DNA from: Gemmatimonadaceae bacterium
Lineage (GTDB): Bacteria; Gemmatimonadota; Gemmatimonadetes; Gemmatimonadales; Gemmatimonadaceae
NCBI GenBank assembly: GCA_036003045.1
Contig: DASYSS010000033.1
Location: 62,001 to 126,000 of the forward strand
DNA length: 64,000 nt
Reading direction: 5' to 3'
Positions 42,824 to 51,750 of the stretch are shown piece after piece. The position numbers and the translations under genes were made by a program. Each line of letters begins with the position of its first letter. The first letter of the stretch is position 1. Under the pieces are notes generated by a model, which saw nothing but the letters and a program-made list of their open reading frames with translations, had not been told where the DNA came from and searched no databases.

Positions 42824-43291
42824 ATGTCTCCTCCGCCCTTTGCCCGGCGCTCGCCCCGCAGACCCGCTCACCTCCGCCGAGGATTTTCGCTGCTGGAGGC
42901 CACAGTCGTCCTCACTGTCGTCGCCATCCTGTTCGCCATCGCCGCCCCTCGGTTCGCCGCGATGCGTGACGCGTCCGCCGTGCGAGGGGCCATGGCCGAG
43001 TTGGGCGGTCAGTTCGCCTTGGCTCGCCAGACCGCCATCGCCCGCCGGGTCGCGTCGGCCGTCGTGATCGACGCGGCCGCCGGCGTCGTCGAGATCAGAA
43101 CCGGGGGTGCCCGGGTCTCCCGCCGAGAGCTCCGAGCCGTGTACGGGATCGTTTTGGCGTCGAACAGGGATTCAGCCGTGTACGACGCCCGCGGTTTGGG
43201 TTACGGCGTGACAAATCTCACAGTCACGGTGCGTCGCGGGACGTTGATTGACACGTTGACTATGTCCCGGCTCGGAAGAACCAAGTGGTGA
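42824..43291 (+). CDS. type IV pseudopilin-like protein (GspH/FimT family)
   Basis: The 155-residue protein has a prepilin leader: basic residues, then RRGFSLLEATVVLTVVAILFAIA, with cleavage expected after Gly20 and Glu at position 5 of the mature helix. It is followed by a beta-rich C-terminal region typical of minor pseudopilins. It would be processed by PilD and assembled in a type II secretion or type IV pilus machine. No other pilus gene is nearby. Confidence 0.85.
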   Translation: MSPPPFARRSPRRPAHLRRGFSLLEATVVLTVVAILFAIAAPRFAAMRDASAVRGAMAELGGQFALARQTAIARRVASAVVIDAAAGVVEIRTGGARVSRRELRAVYGIVLASNRDSAVYDARGLGYGVTNLTVTVRRGTLIDTLTMSRLGRTKW

Positions 43292-43364
43292 CGCTCCTTA
43301 GTTTTGTGGCTGGGCAGTTTGCGATGTGACGTTCGCTGGATGGGGGTGGGTTATAGGCAAGGAC

Positions 43365-43904
43365 ATGAGCGACGATGCCGCCGACGTTCAACGCGTGCTG
43401 GCGGGCAACGTTGACGCTTACGCCGCGTTGGTCGACCGATACTACGACCGGTGCGCGCGTTTTGCAGTCCGAATGCTGGGAAACCGCGACGACGCGGAAG
43501 ATGCGCTGCAGGCGACGTTCGTCCGAGCCTACCGCGCGCTGGATCGGTATCAGGAACGCGACCGTTTCAGCGCCTGGTTGTATCGGATTCTGGTGAATCA
43601 ATGTCGTAGTGTTGCTGCACGCAGGGCCCATAGGGAGCGGGTGTTCGTGCGAGAGGAAGCTCTCCTCGCCAATGCACCCGATCGGTCGCAGGGTTGGACT
43701 GGTGAGGACGAGGAATTCGTCCAGCGGGTGTTGAACGAGTTGGACCCGTTGCTCCGAGAGGCGTTTCTCCTGAAGTACATCGAAGAGATGAGCTACGAGG
43801 AGATGTCTGCGCTGACTGGCGTTGGGGTCTCCGCGTTGAAGATGCGAGCGAAGCGCGCATGCGATCGCCTGCGCGAGCGGTGGGAGCGGATCAAGAATGA
43901 CTGA
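43365..43904 (+). CDS. ECF RNA polymerase sigma factor
   Basis: The 179-residue protein starts at the ATG after AAGGAC. Region 2 is DVQRVLAGNVDAYAALVDRYYDRCARFAVRMLGNRDDAEDALQATFVRAYRAL, and region 4 includes LLREAFLLKYIEEMSYEEMSALTGVGVSALKMRAKRACDRLRE. It overlaps the next gene by eight bases. It heads a four-gene operon whose other products are a membrane protein with a glycogen-binding-like domain, a secreted protein and an outer-membrane barrel with the same type of domain. No classical zinc anti-sigma gene follows. Confidence 0.93.
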   Translation: MSDDAADVQRVLAGNVDAYAALVDRYYDRCARFAVRMLGNRDDAEDALQATFVRAYRALDRYQERDRFSAWLYRILVNQCRSVAARRAHRERVFVREEALLANAPDRSQGWTGEDEEFVQRVLNELDPLLREAFLLKYIEEMSYEEMSALTGVGVSALKMRAKRACDRLRERWERIKND

Positions 43905-44502
43905 GCCGGACCTGAGCCCGTACGTGGAATGGATCGCCCGCGAGGCACGCCGCCCCGTCGTCATGGACGCGGGCGCTCGTGATCGCGTCATGGCGGCCGT
44001 CCGCGCCGAGCCTGTTCCACACCGCGGCTTTGTTCGCCAGATCGGTAACGCGTTCCAGCGGTTCGCCGAACCGCGCGCGTTCAGTGTGTCGCCTGCGCGG
44101 AGCACGCTCCTCGCGGCGGGCCTCGTCGGTATCGGTGTCTTTGCCGGCGCGGTGATGACTAACCGGGACGGCCGCCCGACGGCCGGGCAACCTCAGGTTG
44201 CTGCTCCTGTCACCAGGCTCCCGGTTTCAGACACGTTCGTGAAGTTCACGTTCGTGGCGCCGTCGGCCAAGGCGGTCACGCTGGTCGGCGATTTCAACGA
44301 TTGGGACGTGTCACGGACGCCCATGGCGGAGTCGGGCGGCGTTTGGACCGTCGTCGTACCGATGGCCGCAGGGCGGCATCAGTACTCGTACGTGGTGGAC
44401 GGAAAATCGTGGAGCAGCGATCCGAACGCCCCCTCCGCGCCCGATGACGGGTTCGGTCACACGAATTCCGTAAAGATCGTAGGGAGAGGATCCACCTCGT
44501 GA
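43897..44502 (+). CDS. membrane protein with C-terminal CBM48/AMPK glycogen-binding-like domain
   Basis: The 201-residue protein has a cytoplasmic N-terminal region of about 68 residues, one membrane segment (about 70-87, LLAAGLVGIGVFAGAVM) and a C-terminal CBM48-type domain (about 112-197). That domain has KAVTLVGDFNDWDVSR, GGVWTVVVPMAAGRHQYSYVVDGKSW and a DDGFGHTNSVKIV strand. The site after the sigma factor and the single membrane pass match an anti-sigma layout, although the N-terminal region lacks the usual zinc motif. The domain would lie in the periplasm and could sense or bind a glycan. Confidence 0.8.
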   Translation: MTEPDLSPYVEWIAREARRPVVMDAGARDRVMAAVRAEPVPHRGFVRQIGNAFQRFAEPRAFSVSPARSTLLAAGLVGIGVFAGAVMTNRDGRPTAGQPQVAAPVTRLPVSDTFVKFTFVAPSAKAVTLVGDFNDWDVSRTPMAESGGVWTVVVPMAAGRHQYSYVVDGKSWSSDPNAPSAPDDGFGHTNSVKIVGRGSTS

Positions 44503-45206
44503 CCTTCGCTCGCGGTCTGGCTTCACGCATTGCCTTCGGCATGGCCAACGTCGCGGCGCGCCCTGCGCGCTGTGCCGCGGCGGCGCTCGCGCTCGCCGTC
44601 GCGGCCCCAATGGTGTTGCGCGCCCAGGACGCAGAGCCCGACCGCCTGGCCAAGCTGGACGTCGGCAGCCGACTCAGGATCACGATGTTGATCGACTCGG
44701 CGAACACCGAAGGACTCCCCGCCCGGCTCCTCCGGCTCAAGGCGTACGAGGGAATCGCCAAGAAGGCCGACGGGCGGCTGATCGCAGACGCCGTGCGCCG
44801 CGAGCTAATCGCGCTTCGTGTGGCCCGCGCCCAGCTCGGCGACGTGGACGACGACGAATTGGCAGCTGCCGCGGCGGTCATCGAAGCCGGCGCAAAGCCG
44901 GTGCAGCTTGCGGTATTCCGTCCGCGCGTCAAGAACCGCAGCGACCTTCAAGCGTTCACAACCTGGGCAAGCTTGATGTTCCGCGGCGTTCCCACCGAAG
45001 ATGCGTCCTCGGCCATATCCAAGTTGTGGCAGGACGGGGCGGATGACGCGACGTTCGTGAGCTTGTGGAACAACGTGCAGTCCGACATCCTTAGAGGGCT
45101 CAATCCGGGCACGGCGCTACAGAACCGGATTCGAGAAGCCCCCTCCTCCGGTCGGGCACCACCCAGCAAGCCGCCAGAGGGGCAGGAGCGCGAAGGGTCG
45201 GAGTGA
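44499..45206 (+). CDS. secreted protein of unknown function in sigma/CBM48 operon
   Basis: The 235-residue protein starts at a GTG overlapping the previous stop (GTGA). A signal peptide covers residues 26-43 (AALALAVAAPMVLRAQ). The mature part is mostly helical: RITMLIDSANTEGLPARLLRLKAYEGIAKKADG, an ALRVARAQLG-like stretch and an acidic DVDDDELAAAAAVIEAG turn. A low-complexity Pro-rich tail follows. No family is recognised. Coupling with the flanking genes suggests a shared envelope role. Confidence 0.6.
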   Translation: MTFARGLASRIAFGMANVAARPARCAAAALALAVAAPMVLRAQDAEPDRLAKLDVGSRLRITMLIDSANTEGLPARLLRLKAYEGIAKKADGRLIADAVRRELIALRVARAQLGDVDDDELAAAAAVIEAGAKPVQLAVFRPRVKNRSDLQAFTTWASLMFRGVPTEDASSAISKLWQDGADDATFVSLWNNVQSDILRGLNPGTALQNRIREAPSSGRAPPSKPPEGQEREGSE

Positions 45207-45221
45207 ACCGAACGGAGTGAT

Positions 45222-46523
45222 ATGCGCGAACCGAAGGTCGCCATCGTCACGTTGACCACTGCGCTGCTCGTTGCGGCTCCTACGGGACCGCGACTGGCGG
45301 CGCAGATCGTCTCCAAGCTGGAGGCGAGCCAGTATACGGTGAACGACGGCGCTCTTCCGCTCAGTGCGATCCGGTTCGCTCCGAGTTTCGAGTGGATGCG
45401 GCCATACGCGAAGTTGACCGCGCGGGGTTCCGCGCTGCTCGCGGACCAGCAACTCCAGATCGCCGACGGCATCGTCTCCGGTACGTTCACTTCGCCGACC
45501 GTCTACGGCGTCCGCGCCGAGATGCTTGGCAACGCCAGCCGCGCGCTCGACGATCGCTCGCTGGGCACCGACCAGGTCGACGTTCAGACGCGCGTGCACG
45601 TGCTCTTCCACGACTACGGCGGCATGTGGTTCGGCGGCGGCGTGGCTCGTCCGTGGCGCGTCGCGGTCGTTTCCAGCGCCGACGTAGCGGACGCGGGGCT
45701 CTGGACCAAGGTCGGCGACATCACGAACACATTCGGCATCGCCACCTTTACCACGACCTTCACGAATTTTTCGTTCAGCAAGATCGCCGCGGTCCACGAC
45801 ACGGTCAGCGCGGCCGTGTCTTGCTCGTCGGAACCACCGGTCACCAACTCTGTCGGCATGGTAGCCACGTTGCGGGCGCTGAGTACCGCTCCCGCAAGCA
45901 CCGACGCGTGCGACCGGCAGTCGCGCTTCAGCGATCTCGAGGCGTCGGTCCGCTGGGACGTCGGGCCGGTCGAGTTCACCGGCCAGATGGGGCACCGGTT
46001 CGGCGACTCGTACGACGTCACGCCCGACTCGCGTCGCTGGAGCTCGGCGAGCGCCACGATGTGGCTCAGCGACCGCGTGGCGATCATCGCGGGCGGCGGA
46101 CGGCAGCCGGCGCTGCCACTGCGCGGTCTCCCAGCGCGCACCTTCGGCATGGCCGGTCTCGAAATCGCGTATTCGCCGATCTCAAAGACGGCGGTGCCGG
46201 TCTCGCTTCCTCACGCGGTGCTGGTGCGCAGCTTCGAGGCGCACGCCGCGGCAAACGGGATGGAAAAGATCGTCGTTCGGGTCGGCGGCGTCGAAGGCGT
46301 AGAAGTCATGGGCGACTTCAGCGACTGGAGCCCGCTCACCCTCACCCGCCGCGGCCGCGACCTCTGGGAGCTCACGCTGCCGATCTCGTCGGGCGTCCAC
46401 AGCTTCAACGTGCGGGTCGACGGCGGCCCGTGGTCGCCGCCTCCCGGCGTCCCGATCATTCGCGACGGGTTCAACGGCGAAGTCGGTCTCGTCGTCATCA
46501 CGCGCGACAAGGGCAGCCACTAG
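45222..46523 (+). CDS. outer-membrane barrel-like protein with C-terminal glycogen-binding-like domain
   Basis: The 433-residue protein has a signal peptide ending in RLAAQ. The middle is strand-rich and resembles an outer-membrane barrel (VYGVRAEMLGNASRALDD, FGGGVARPWRVAVVSS, ASVRWDVGPVEFTGQMGHRF). The last 80 residues or so (about 348-428) repeat the CBM48-type domain: GVEVMGDFSDWSPLTL and LWELTLPISSGVHSFNVRVDGGPW. The domain would be exposed at the end of the barrel. It is the last gene of the sigma operon, 15 bp after the previous gene. Confidence 0.72.
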   Translation: MREPKVAIVTLTTALLVAAPTGPRLAAQIVSKLEASQYTVNDGALPLSAIRFAPSFEWMRPYAKLTARGSALLADQQLQIADGIVSGTFTSPTVYGVRAEMLGNASRALDDRSLGTDQVDVQTRVHVLFHDYGGMWFGGGVARPWRVAVVSSADVADAGLWTKVGDITNTFGIATFTTTFTNFSFSKIAAVHDTVSAAVSCSSEPPVTNSVGMVATLRALSTAPASTDACDRQSRFSDLEASVRWDVGPVEFTGQMGHRFGDSYDVTPDSRRWSSASATMWLSDRVAIIAGGGRQPALPLRGLPARTFGMAGLEIAYSPISKTAVPVSLPHAVLVRSFEAHAAANGMEKIVVRVGGVEGVEVMGDFSDWSPLTLTRRGRDLWELTLPISSGVHSFNVRVDGGPWSPPPGVPIIRDGFNGEVGLVVITRDKGSH

Positions 46524-46654
46524 GGGAACTGCCTCGGTAACATCCCGATCGCAGTTCGCCAAGAGTTTTCAGTTCGTTGTTCAGTTCAACCCGCTTTGCT
46601 CTGCAGTATCCCGCGGCACTCCGCGAAACCCGCCAAGCTCGCCGGCCGAAAGAA

Positions 46655-47848
46655 TCAGTCCGCGGCCTCGGTCCCGAAATCGAATCCTGGAACTGAAATC
46701 CGTGGGATTGGCTGACCGATCACGCGTTCGATGAGACGCACCATCGCGATCTCGTCGGGAGACATGAACGTGAACGCGTCGCCTTCCTTCGCGGCTCGGC
46801 CGGTGCGCCCGATGCGGTGGACGTAGTCTTCGGCTTGCTGCGGCACGTCGTAGTTGATGACGTGCGAGATGCCGGAGATGTCGAGACCGCGTTGCGCGAT
46901 GTCTGTCGCGACGAGCACACGTACGCGACCGCTCCTGAAATCCTCGAGGGCTCGCGCGCGCTGCGGCTGCGTCTTGTCGGCGTGCAGTGCCGCCGATTCG
47001 ATGCCGTCGCGCTCGAGATGCCGCACGACGCGATCGGCGCCGTGCTTCGTGCGCGTGAAGACCAGCACGGAATCGAGACGATCCTCGCGCAGGAGTCGCG
47101 CGAGCAACGCGCTCTTTCGCTCGCGCGGCACCGGGTACACCGCGTGTGACACCGTGTTCGCGGCCTGCGAGCGGCGTCCTACCTGCACGACGACCGGCTT
47201 ACGCAGGTATTTCCGCGCCAGCGCCTCGACCTCGGGGGGCATTGTCGCGCTGAACAACAACGTTTGCCGGTAGCTCGGAATCTGCGCGACGATTCGGTTG
47301 ATCTGCGGCGCGAATCCCATGTCGAGCATGCGATCCGCTTCGTCGAGCACGAGCACCTCGAGGTCGTCGAACACGACGTTCTGTCGCTCGAGATGGTCGA
47401 TGAGCCGCCCCGGAGTGGCGACGACGATGTCGACGCCGGCGCGTAGCCGTTTTTGTTGCGGCTCGATCGGAACGCCGCCGTAGACCGACGCCGCGCCGAG
47501 CTCCGCGTGCCGGGCGTACTTCCGCACGCTCTCTTCCACCTGGACGCACAGCTCGCGCGTCGGGGTGAGCACCAGGGCCCGCGTTCGGCGCGGGCCATTG
47601 AGCAGACGGTCGACGATGGGGAGGGTGAACGCGGCAGTCTTGCCGGTTCCTGTTTGCGCGAGTCCCATCACGTCGCGCCCTTGGAGGACTAGCGGGATCG
47701 CCTGCGCCTGAATTGGCGTCGGATGCTGATATCCCGCGTCGCGGATCGCGCTCAGCGCTTCCGCCGACAGCCCGAGCTCATCAAACGTGCGAGTCTCTGC
47801 GGCTGCCGCCTGCTCTACTTCAGTTGTGTGTATTGCCATGGGTTCCAT
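46655..47848 (-). CDS. DEAD-box RNA helicase (RhlE-like)
   Basis: The 397-residue protein has all DEAD-box motifs: FDELGLSAEALSAIRDAGYQHPTPIQAQAIPL (Q motif), AQTGTGKTAAF (I), PTRELCVQ (Ia), VLDEADRMLDMGF (II), LFSATMP (III), VLVFTRTKHGADR (IV), VATDIAQRGLDI (V) and HRIGRTGRA (VI). It lacks the long basic C-terminal tail of RhlE and DbpA types. The ATG at 47848 or one three codons later could be used. It likely remodels RNA, for example in ribosome assembly or cold adaptation. The 208-bp upstream gap has no gene. Confidence 0.93.
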   Translation of the reverse strand: MEPMAIHTTEVEQAAAAETRTFDELGLSAEALSAIRDAGYQHPTPIQAQAIPLVLQGRDVMGLAQTGTGKTAAFTLPIVDRLLNGPRRTRALVLTPTRELCVQVEESVRKYARHAELGAASVYGGVPIEPQQKRLRAGVDIVVATPGRLIDHLERQNVVFDDLEVLVLDEADRMLDMGFAPQINRIVAQIPSYRQTLLFSATMPPEVEALARKYLRKPVVVQVGRRSQAANTVSHAVYPVPRERKSALLARLLREDRLDSVLVFTRTKHGADRVVRHLERDGIESAALHADKTQPQRARALEDFRSGRVRVLVATDIAQRGLDISGISHVINYDVPQQAEDYVHRIGRTGRAAKEGDAFTFMSPDEIAMVRLIERVIGQPIPRISVPGFDFGTEAAD

Positions 47849-48080
47849 TGATCGCGCACCGGGGCCGCGCACCCGGGGCCTTCCCGGGATCGGTGCTTTC
47901 TACTGTGCCGGCACGCGCCGGCGCTACATCGCAGAGCTGCCAGCTCCACGAAACGAGGGGCGTTGCGGCCCGCGCACCGAAATGCACGTCGCTCCCCGCC
48001 GCCGCGACTGTACTGGCGCCTCCGTAGAGGCCCTGCCGCAGCACTTCGACCTTCAATATAACTCCTTATCAGACTTGGCG

Positions 48081-48965
48081 CTAGCCAATGCGACGCACCT
48101 GATTCAAGAACGATGCGACGAGCTGATGTGTCTCGCCGGGACATTCCTCGTGCGCCACATGGCCGGCATCCAGTTCGTGCACTGCCGCTCGTGGAATCTG
48201 TGACGCGGCGGCGCCGGCGTCTCGTATCAGACGATCCTTCCGACCGAGTATCACCAGACTCGGCACCGCCAACCGTTCGAGCTGCGATGCGCCCAAGGGC
48301 CGCCAGTCGAATTCTTCGGCCGACGCCCTGGCCGCCAACGTGAAACCGGGGAGCTGTGTCGGGGCCCAGTACTCGTCGACATCTCTTTCCGTGGCGCGCG
48401 ACGGATCACCGTACGCGATGTGCCGGAGGATCCAACCCGCCTCCCAACGAGGCACGAGAAGCCCCTCGACGCGGGCCGCGATCGCGCGCGGCATTAGTCG
48501 TGGAAGCGACAGGAAGGCGACAGGCACGATCCCGACCGGAGAGACGAGTACGAGACCACGAACTCGGTCCGGTCGCGCCAAGGCGTACGCCAGCGCGATC
48601 CCGGCGCCCATCGAGTGAGCCATCAGAACCACGCGAGTCGACGCGACTTCGTCGAGCAATGCGTCGAGATCGGCGACGTACGCGTCGAGCGCGTACGAGT
48701 CTCGTGCCGACGGTTTGTCCGACAGTCCGAAACCGCGCAGGTCGACCGCCAAGCAATGCACGCCGAGCGCGGGAAGCGACTCCAGTTCGTGGCGGAACGA
48801 ATATGCCGACGCAACCCACCCGTGCAGCATGACGACGTCGATGTCGCCCGAGAATCCGCTTTCGAGGATTCGAACGCGCGTTTGCGTGACGAGCGTCACA
48901 AACCGCACGGTGATGTCATCGTGGCCGGCCGGAAACATCTCGGCCGGGGACAGCGGGCGCGTCAC
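48081..48965 (-). CDS. alpha/beta-hydrolase
   Basis: The 294-residue protein starts at a GTG overlapping the upstream stop (GTGA); longer frames are antisense shadow. It has VVMLHGWVASAYSFRHEL, the nucleophile elbow LMAHSMGAG (Ser), VILGRKDRLI (acid) and LDAGHVAHEECP (His). The fold suggests esterase or thioesterase-type hydrolysis in the cytoplasm. It has a canonical triad, unlike the 50932-51750 paralog-like protein. It is co-translated with an upstream gene of unknown function. Confidence 0.85.
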   Translation of the reverse strand: MTRPLSPAEMFPAGHDDITVRFVTLVTQTRVRILESGFSGDIDVVMLHGWVASAYSFRHELESLPALGVHCLAVDLRGFGLSDKPSARDSYALDAYVADLDALLDEVASTRVVLMAHSMGAGIALAYALARPDRVRGLVLVSPVGIVPVAFLSLPRLMPRAIAARVEGLLVPRWEAGWILRHIAYGDPSRATERDVDEYWAPTQLPGFTLAARASAEEFDWRPLGASQLERLAVPSLVILGRKDRLIRDAGAAASQIPRAAVHELDAGHVAHEECPGETHQLVASFLNQVRRIG

Positions 48966-50149
48966 ACGAGCTCGATCGTTCTTCCCGCGAGCCGGCCGAT
49001 GAGGCCGAGTCGGAAGGTCACGTCGGTCCAGCGCTCGTCGCCCGCGAGGTGATCCTCGAGCGGGTAGAGCGGCCAGAGATACGGGTTCGAGCTTCGAACC
49101 GCCGACATGCCCTTGTGCGGATGCCAGACGCCGTGTTCGTCGCGATCGTCGAGGAACCGATCGTACAGCTTGCTCCAGTTGTCGTTGCGCCGGAGATAGC
49201 CGAGGCGCGCCATCAGCTCGAGCCACGTGATGGCGAACGCGACGTCGTCGTCGGCGGCGTTGCGATTCGGGAGCATGTCGCCGAGGACGAGCTGCGGCTG
49301 AGCGATCGCCTTTGTGCCGACCAGCTGCATGCCTTCCTGTCGAGGGAGCGGCTGCGACACATGCTGGTAGATCGCCTCCATCGCGTCGTGGTGCTCGTTG
49401 CGAAAGAGCGGCATGTACGCAAGCATGAACAACAGGTGGATCGACGGCGGCGCCGCCTCGGCGGCGAGCACGTGCTGGTTGCCCATGCGCACGAACGGCT
49501 TCTGCGCGAGCGGCGATCGGATGTACGCAACGACGCGCTCGAGAATGCGGCGCGCGGCGCCGCGAAGCCGGGGATCTCCCTCGTAGCCCGCCTGCGCGAG
49601 CGCGGCCGCGGCGGCTTCGCGCAGAATCGCGCGAGATCGTTTCGCGAGATCTTCGTCGAAGGTTCCCTTGCTACCGAACTCGAACAGGTATTCGGGATCG
49701 TTGTCTTCGGCGAGGAGACGAAAAAGAATTCGGCGCGCGTGCGTGAGCGGCGGCGTGTCCTTGTCCCATCCGTACTCGAGGAGGCGACGCACGGCGGTGA
49801 TGGTCCCGATGCCGTCGAAGTGCTCTCCGCGAGAAGATGGGATCGAGAGCATCGCGTGATTCCACGTTCCATCTGCCTGCTGCATCACAGCCAACGTCAA
49901 CGCCGGCTCGTACGTAAACGGGAGTGATGCGATCTGCTCTGTGATCGCGCCTGCAGGTTTTGCGACTTCCGTCACAGATCGGAACTTGATCGGCGCCGAC
50001 GCGTGCTCGAGCAGCCACGTGATCGGGAACGAAATCGGTGGTGACGGTGGCGCCGCAGCCGAGGTCAGTGGCGTTGCGGAAGACGGCAACAGCGCGGGAG
50101 TAGGACCCGACGAAGGCGAGCTGGAGGGGGGAAGGGGCGGCAGAGTCAC
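48962..50149 (-). CDS. unknown protein with possible prenyltransferase-type helical repeats
   Basis: The 395-residue protein begins with a Pro/Ser-rich stretch of about 40 residues and then has several helical repeats (for example DGTWNHAMLSIPSSRGEHFDGIGTITAVRRLLE, and DEHGVWHPHKGMSAVRSSNPYLWP). The pattern of Gly-x-Trp-x-His motifs resembles alpha/alpha toroid (squalene cyclase/prenyltransferase) repeats, but no active-site motif was seen. It overlaps the downstream hydrolase start (GTGA). No family is recognised. Confidence 0.5.
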   Translation of the reverse strand: MTLPPLPPSSSPSSGPTPALLPSSATPLTSAAAPPSPPISFPITWLLEHASAPIKFRSVTEVAKPAGAITEQIASLPFTYEPALTLAVMQQADGTWNHAMLSIPSSRGEHFDGIGTITAVRRLLEYGWDKDTPPLTHARRILFRLLAEDNDPEYLFEFGSKGTFDEDLAKRSRAILREAAAAALAQAGYEGDPRLRGAARRILERVVAYIRSPLAQKPFVRMGNQHVLAAEAAPPSIHLLFMLAYMPLFRNEHHDAMEAIYQHVSQPLPRQEGMQLVGTKAIAQPQLVLGDMLPNRNAADDDVAFAITWLELMARLGYLRRNDNWSKLYDRFLDDRDEHGVWHPHKGMSAVRSSNPYLWPLYPLEDHLAGDERWTDVTFRLGLIGRLAGRTIELV

Positions 50150-50421
50150 GAAGGTCGCTCAGTCCGAGCCTGCGGTACCCAACCAGCGTCGGCGCTGGGA
50201 ACGAGGATCATCCTGCGTTTGGGGCGGTAAGGATAGCAGTTTTGAGTTTTTGCGCTAGAGGGCGCCAACTAAGACGTTGCGCTCACAATGGTTGTCGATG
50301 CGCGGGATCGTGGCGCACCCGACGCTGATGTCGCATTCCTGTTGCATGAGATGTACACGCGGGATCGCGGTCTGATGCACGCACGGCGAAGGTCTCTCCA
50401 CAATTCTTTGGGGGCAGAAAC

Positions 50422-50796
50422 ATGAAGACGATGACTCGGATGGCGATGATGGTGGCCGTGATGTTCCTGGCCGTGACCAGTGTTGGTCAGGCGCAGGGTG
50501 GTGGCGGTGGTGGCCGCGGTCAAAACCGCATCGACGGCGTTCTGAAGGATTCGCTCAAGGTGTCCGACGCGATTCTCGCCAAGGCCGATTCCATCCAGAA
50601 GAAGTACTCCGCGGACATGGCGCCGCTGATGCAGGCCATGCGCGGCGGTGACCAGGATGCGCGCACGAAGCTCAACGATCTTCGCACCAAGCAGACGGCC
50701 GACATCAAGGCGCTGCTCACGGCTGACCAGGCCGCGCAGTTCGACAAGATCATGGCCGCGATGCCGCAAGGACGTCGCGGCGGCGGCACGCGCTAG
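50422..50796 (+). CDS. Spy/CpxP-like periplasmic protein
   Basis: The 124-residue protein has a signal peptide (MMVAVMFLAVTSVGQAQ), a short Gly-rich stretch and then a helical region with DAILAKADSIQKKYSADMAPLM and DQDARTKLNDLRTKQTADIKALLTADQAAQFDKIMAAMP. The LTADQ pair is like the LTxxQ motif of the Spy/CpxP family, chaperone-type proteins of the envelope stress response. It ends in a Gly/Arg-rich tail. A perfect terminator follows 22 bp downstream. Confidence 0.75.
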   Translation: MKTMTRMAMMVAVMFLAVTSVGQAQGGGGGGRGQNRIDGVLKDSLKVSDAILAKADSIQKKYSADMAPLMQAMRGGDQDARTKLNDLRTKQTADIKALLTADQAAQFDKIMAAMPQGRRGGGTR

Positions 50797-50817
50797 TCGC
50801 GCTGGCCGCACCGATTG

Positions 50818-50852
50818 AAACGCGGGCCGTCCTCCGACGGCCCGCGTTTTTT
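50818..50852 (+). terminator. rho-independent terminator of the Spy-like gene
   Basis: A 14-bp perfect stem (AAACGCGGGCCGTC) with a 4-nt loop CTCC ends in six T. It lies 22 bp after the stop codon. Confidence 0.9.
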
Positions 50853-50931
50853 CACGCCGACATCATCATATCACTGGCATTCGAGAACCGTCTCCCGCAT
50901 CTTCCCCGCCCCTATGCAAGACGGTTGACGC

Positions 50932-51750
50932 GTGCGCGGCGAGTTCATCGATCTGTCGGGCGCGCGTCTCTACTACTACGCCGCCGGCACACGCGGCTCC
51001 GGAAATCCGGTCGTGTTCATCCACGGATTCCCGACGTCGGGACACCTCTGGAGCGAAGTCGTCTCGCTCATGCCGCCCGGACACCGTCTCGTCGTGCTCG
51101 ACCTTCTCGGCTACGGACGCAGCGACCGCCCGTTGTCGCGCGGCGTCGACGCGAGCGCGCACGCCGAGCGCGTCGTCGCGCTGCTCGATGAGCTGCGCAT
51201 CGATCGCGCGTGCGTCGTCGGCCACGGATTCGGCGGCGGCGTCGCGCAGTGCATCGCGGTGCGGCATCCGCAGCGCGTCTCGCACCTCGCCCTGATCGAC
51301 AGCATCGCGTTCGACCGCTGGCCGATCGCGCGCCTGCGCGTTTCGCGCGCGATGCTCCCGCTGGCGACGATCCTTCCGCCGCCATTTCTCGTCTCGCGGC
51401 TCAGACGCGAAGTCGAGCGCGGCTTCGGCGACCGCGCTCGCGCGTCGCGCTCGATCGACATTTACCTGCGGCCGTTCGCCGGGCATGACGGCGCCGCCGC
51501 GGCGGCGGCCCACATAAAAGGACTCTCAACGCCGGACCGCGACGTCCACGCGCGGCTGTCGTCGCTCGACATCCCGGCCGCCGTCGTGTGGGGACGTCGC
51601 GACCGCGTGCTGCCGCTCGACACCGGCAAAACGCTCGCCGGCCGGATTCCCCACGCGACCCTCGACGTGATCGCCGACGCCCAGCACTTCACGCCGGAAG
51701 AGACGCCGCGTCAAGTGGCGGACGCGGTCGCCTCGCTTCTGCGCCGCTAG
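50932..51750 (+). CDS. alpha/beta-hydrolase fold protein lacking the catalytic serine
   Basis: The 272-residue protein starts at GTG. The fold signature is present: PVVFIHGFPTSGHLWSEVV, VVLDLLGYGRSDRP, the elbow VVGHGFGGG, VVWGRRDRVLP and IADAQHFTPEETP (with His). At the elbow, Gly99 occupies the place of the nucleophile (G-H-G-F-G instead of G-H-S-x-G). The acid and His are retained. The protein may be inactive, use a different mechanism or have a binding role. It is convergent with the kinase gene, overlapping by four bases. Confidence 0.8.
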   Translation: MRGEFIDLSGARLYYYAAGTRGSGNPVVFIHGFPTSGHLWSEVVSLMPPGHRLVVLDLLGYGRSDRPLSRGVDASAHAERVVALLDELRIDRACVVGHGFGGGVAQCIAVRHPQRVSHLALIDSIAFDRWPIARLRVSRAMLPLATILPPPFLVSRLRREVERGFGDRARASRSIDIYLRPFAGHDGAAAAAAHIKGLSTPDRDVHARLSSLDIPAAVVWGRRDRVLPLDTGKTLAGRIPHATLDVIADAQHFTPEETPRQVADAVASLLRR

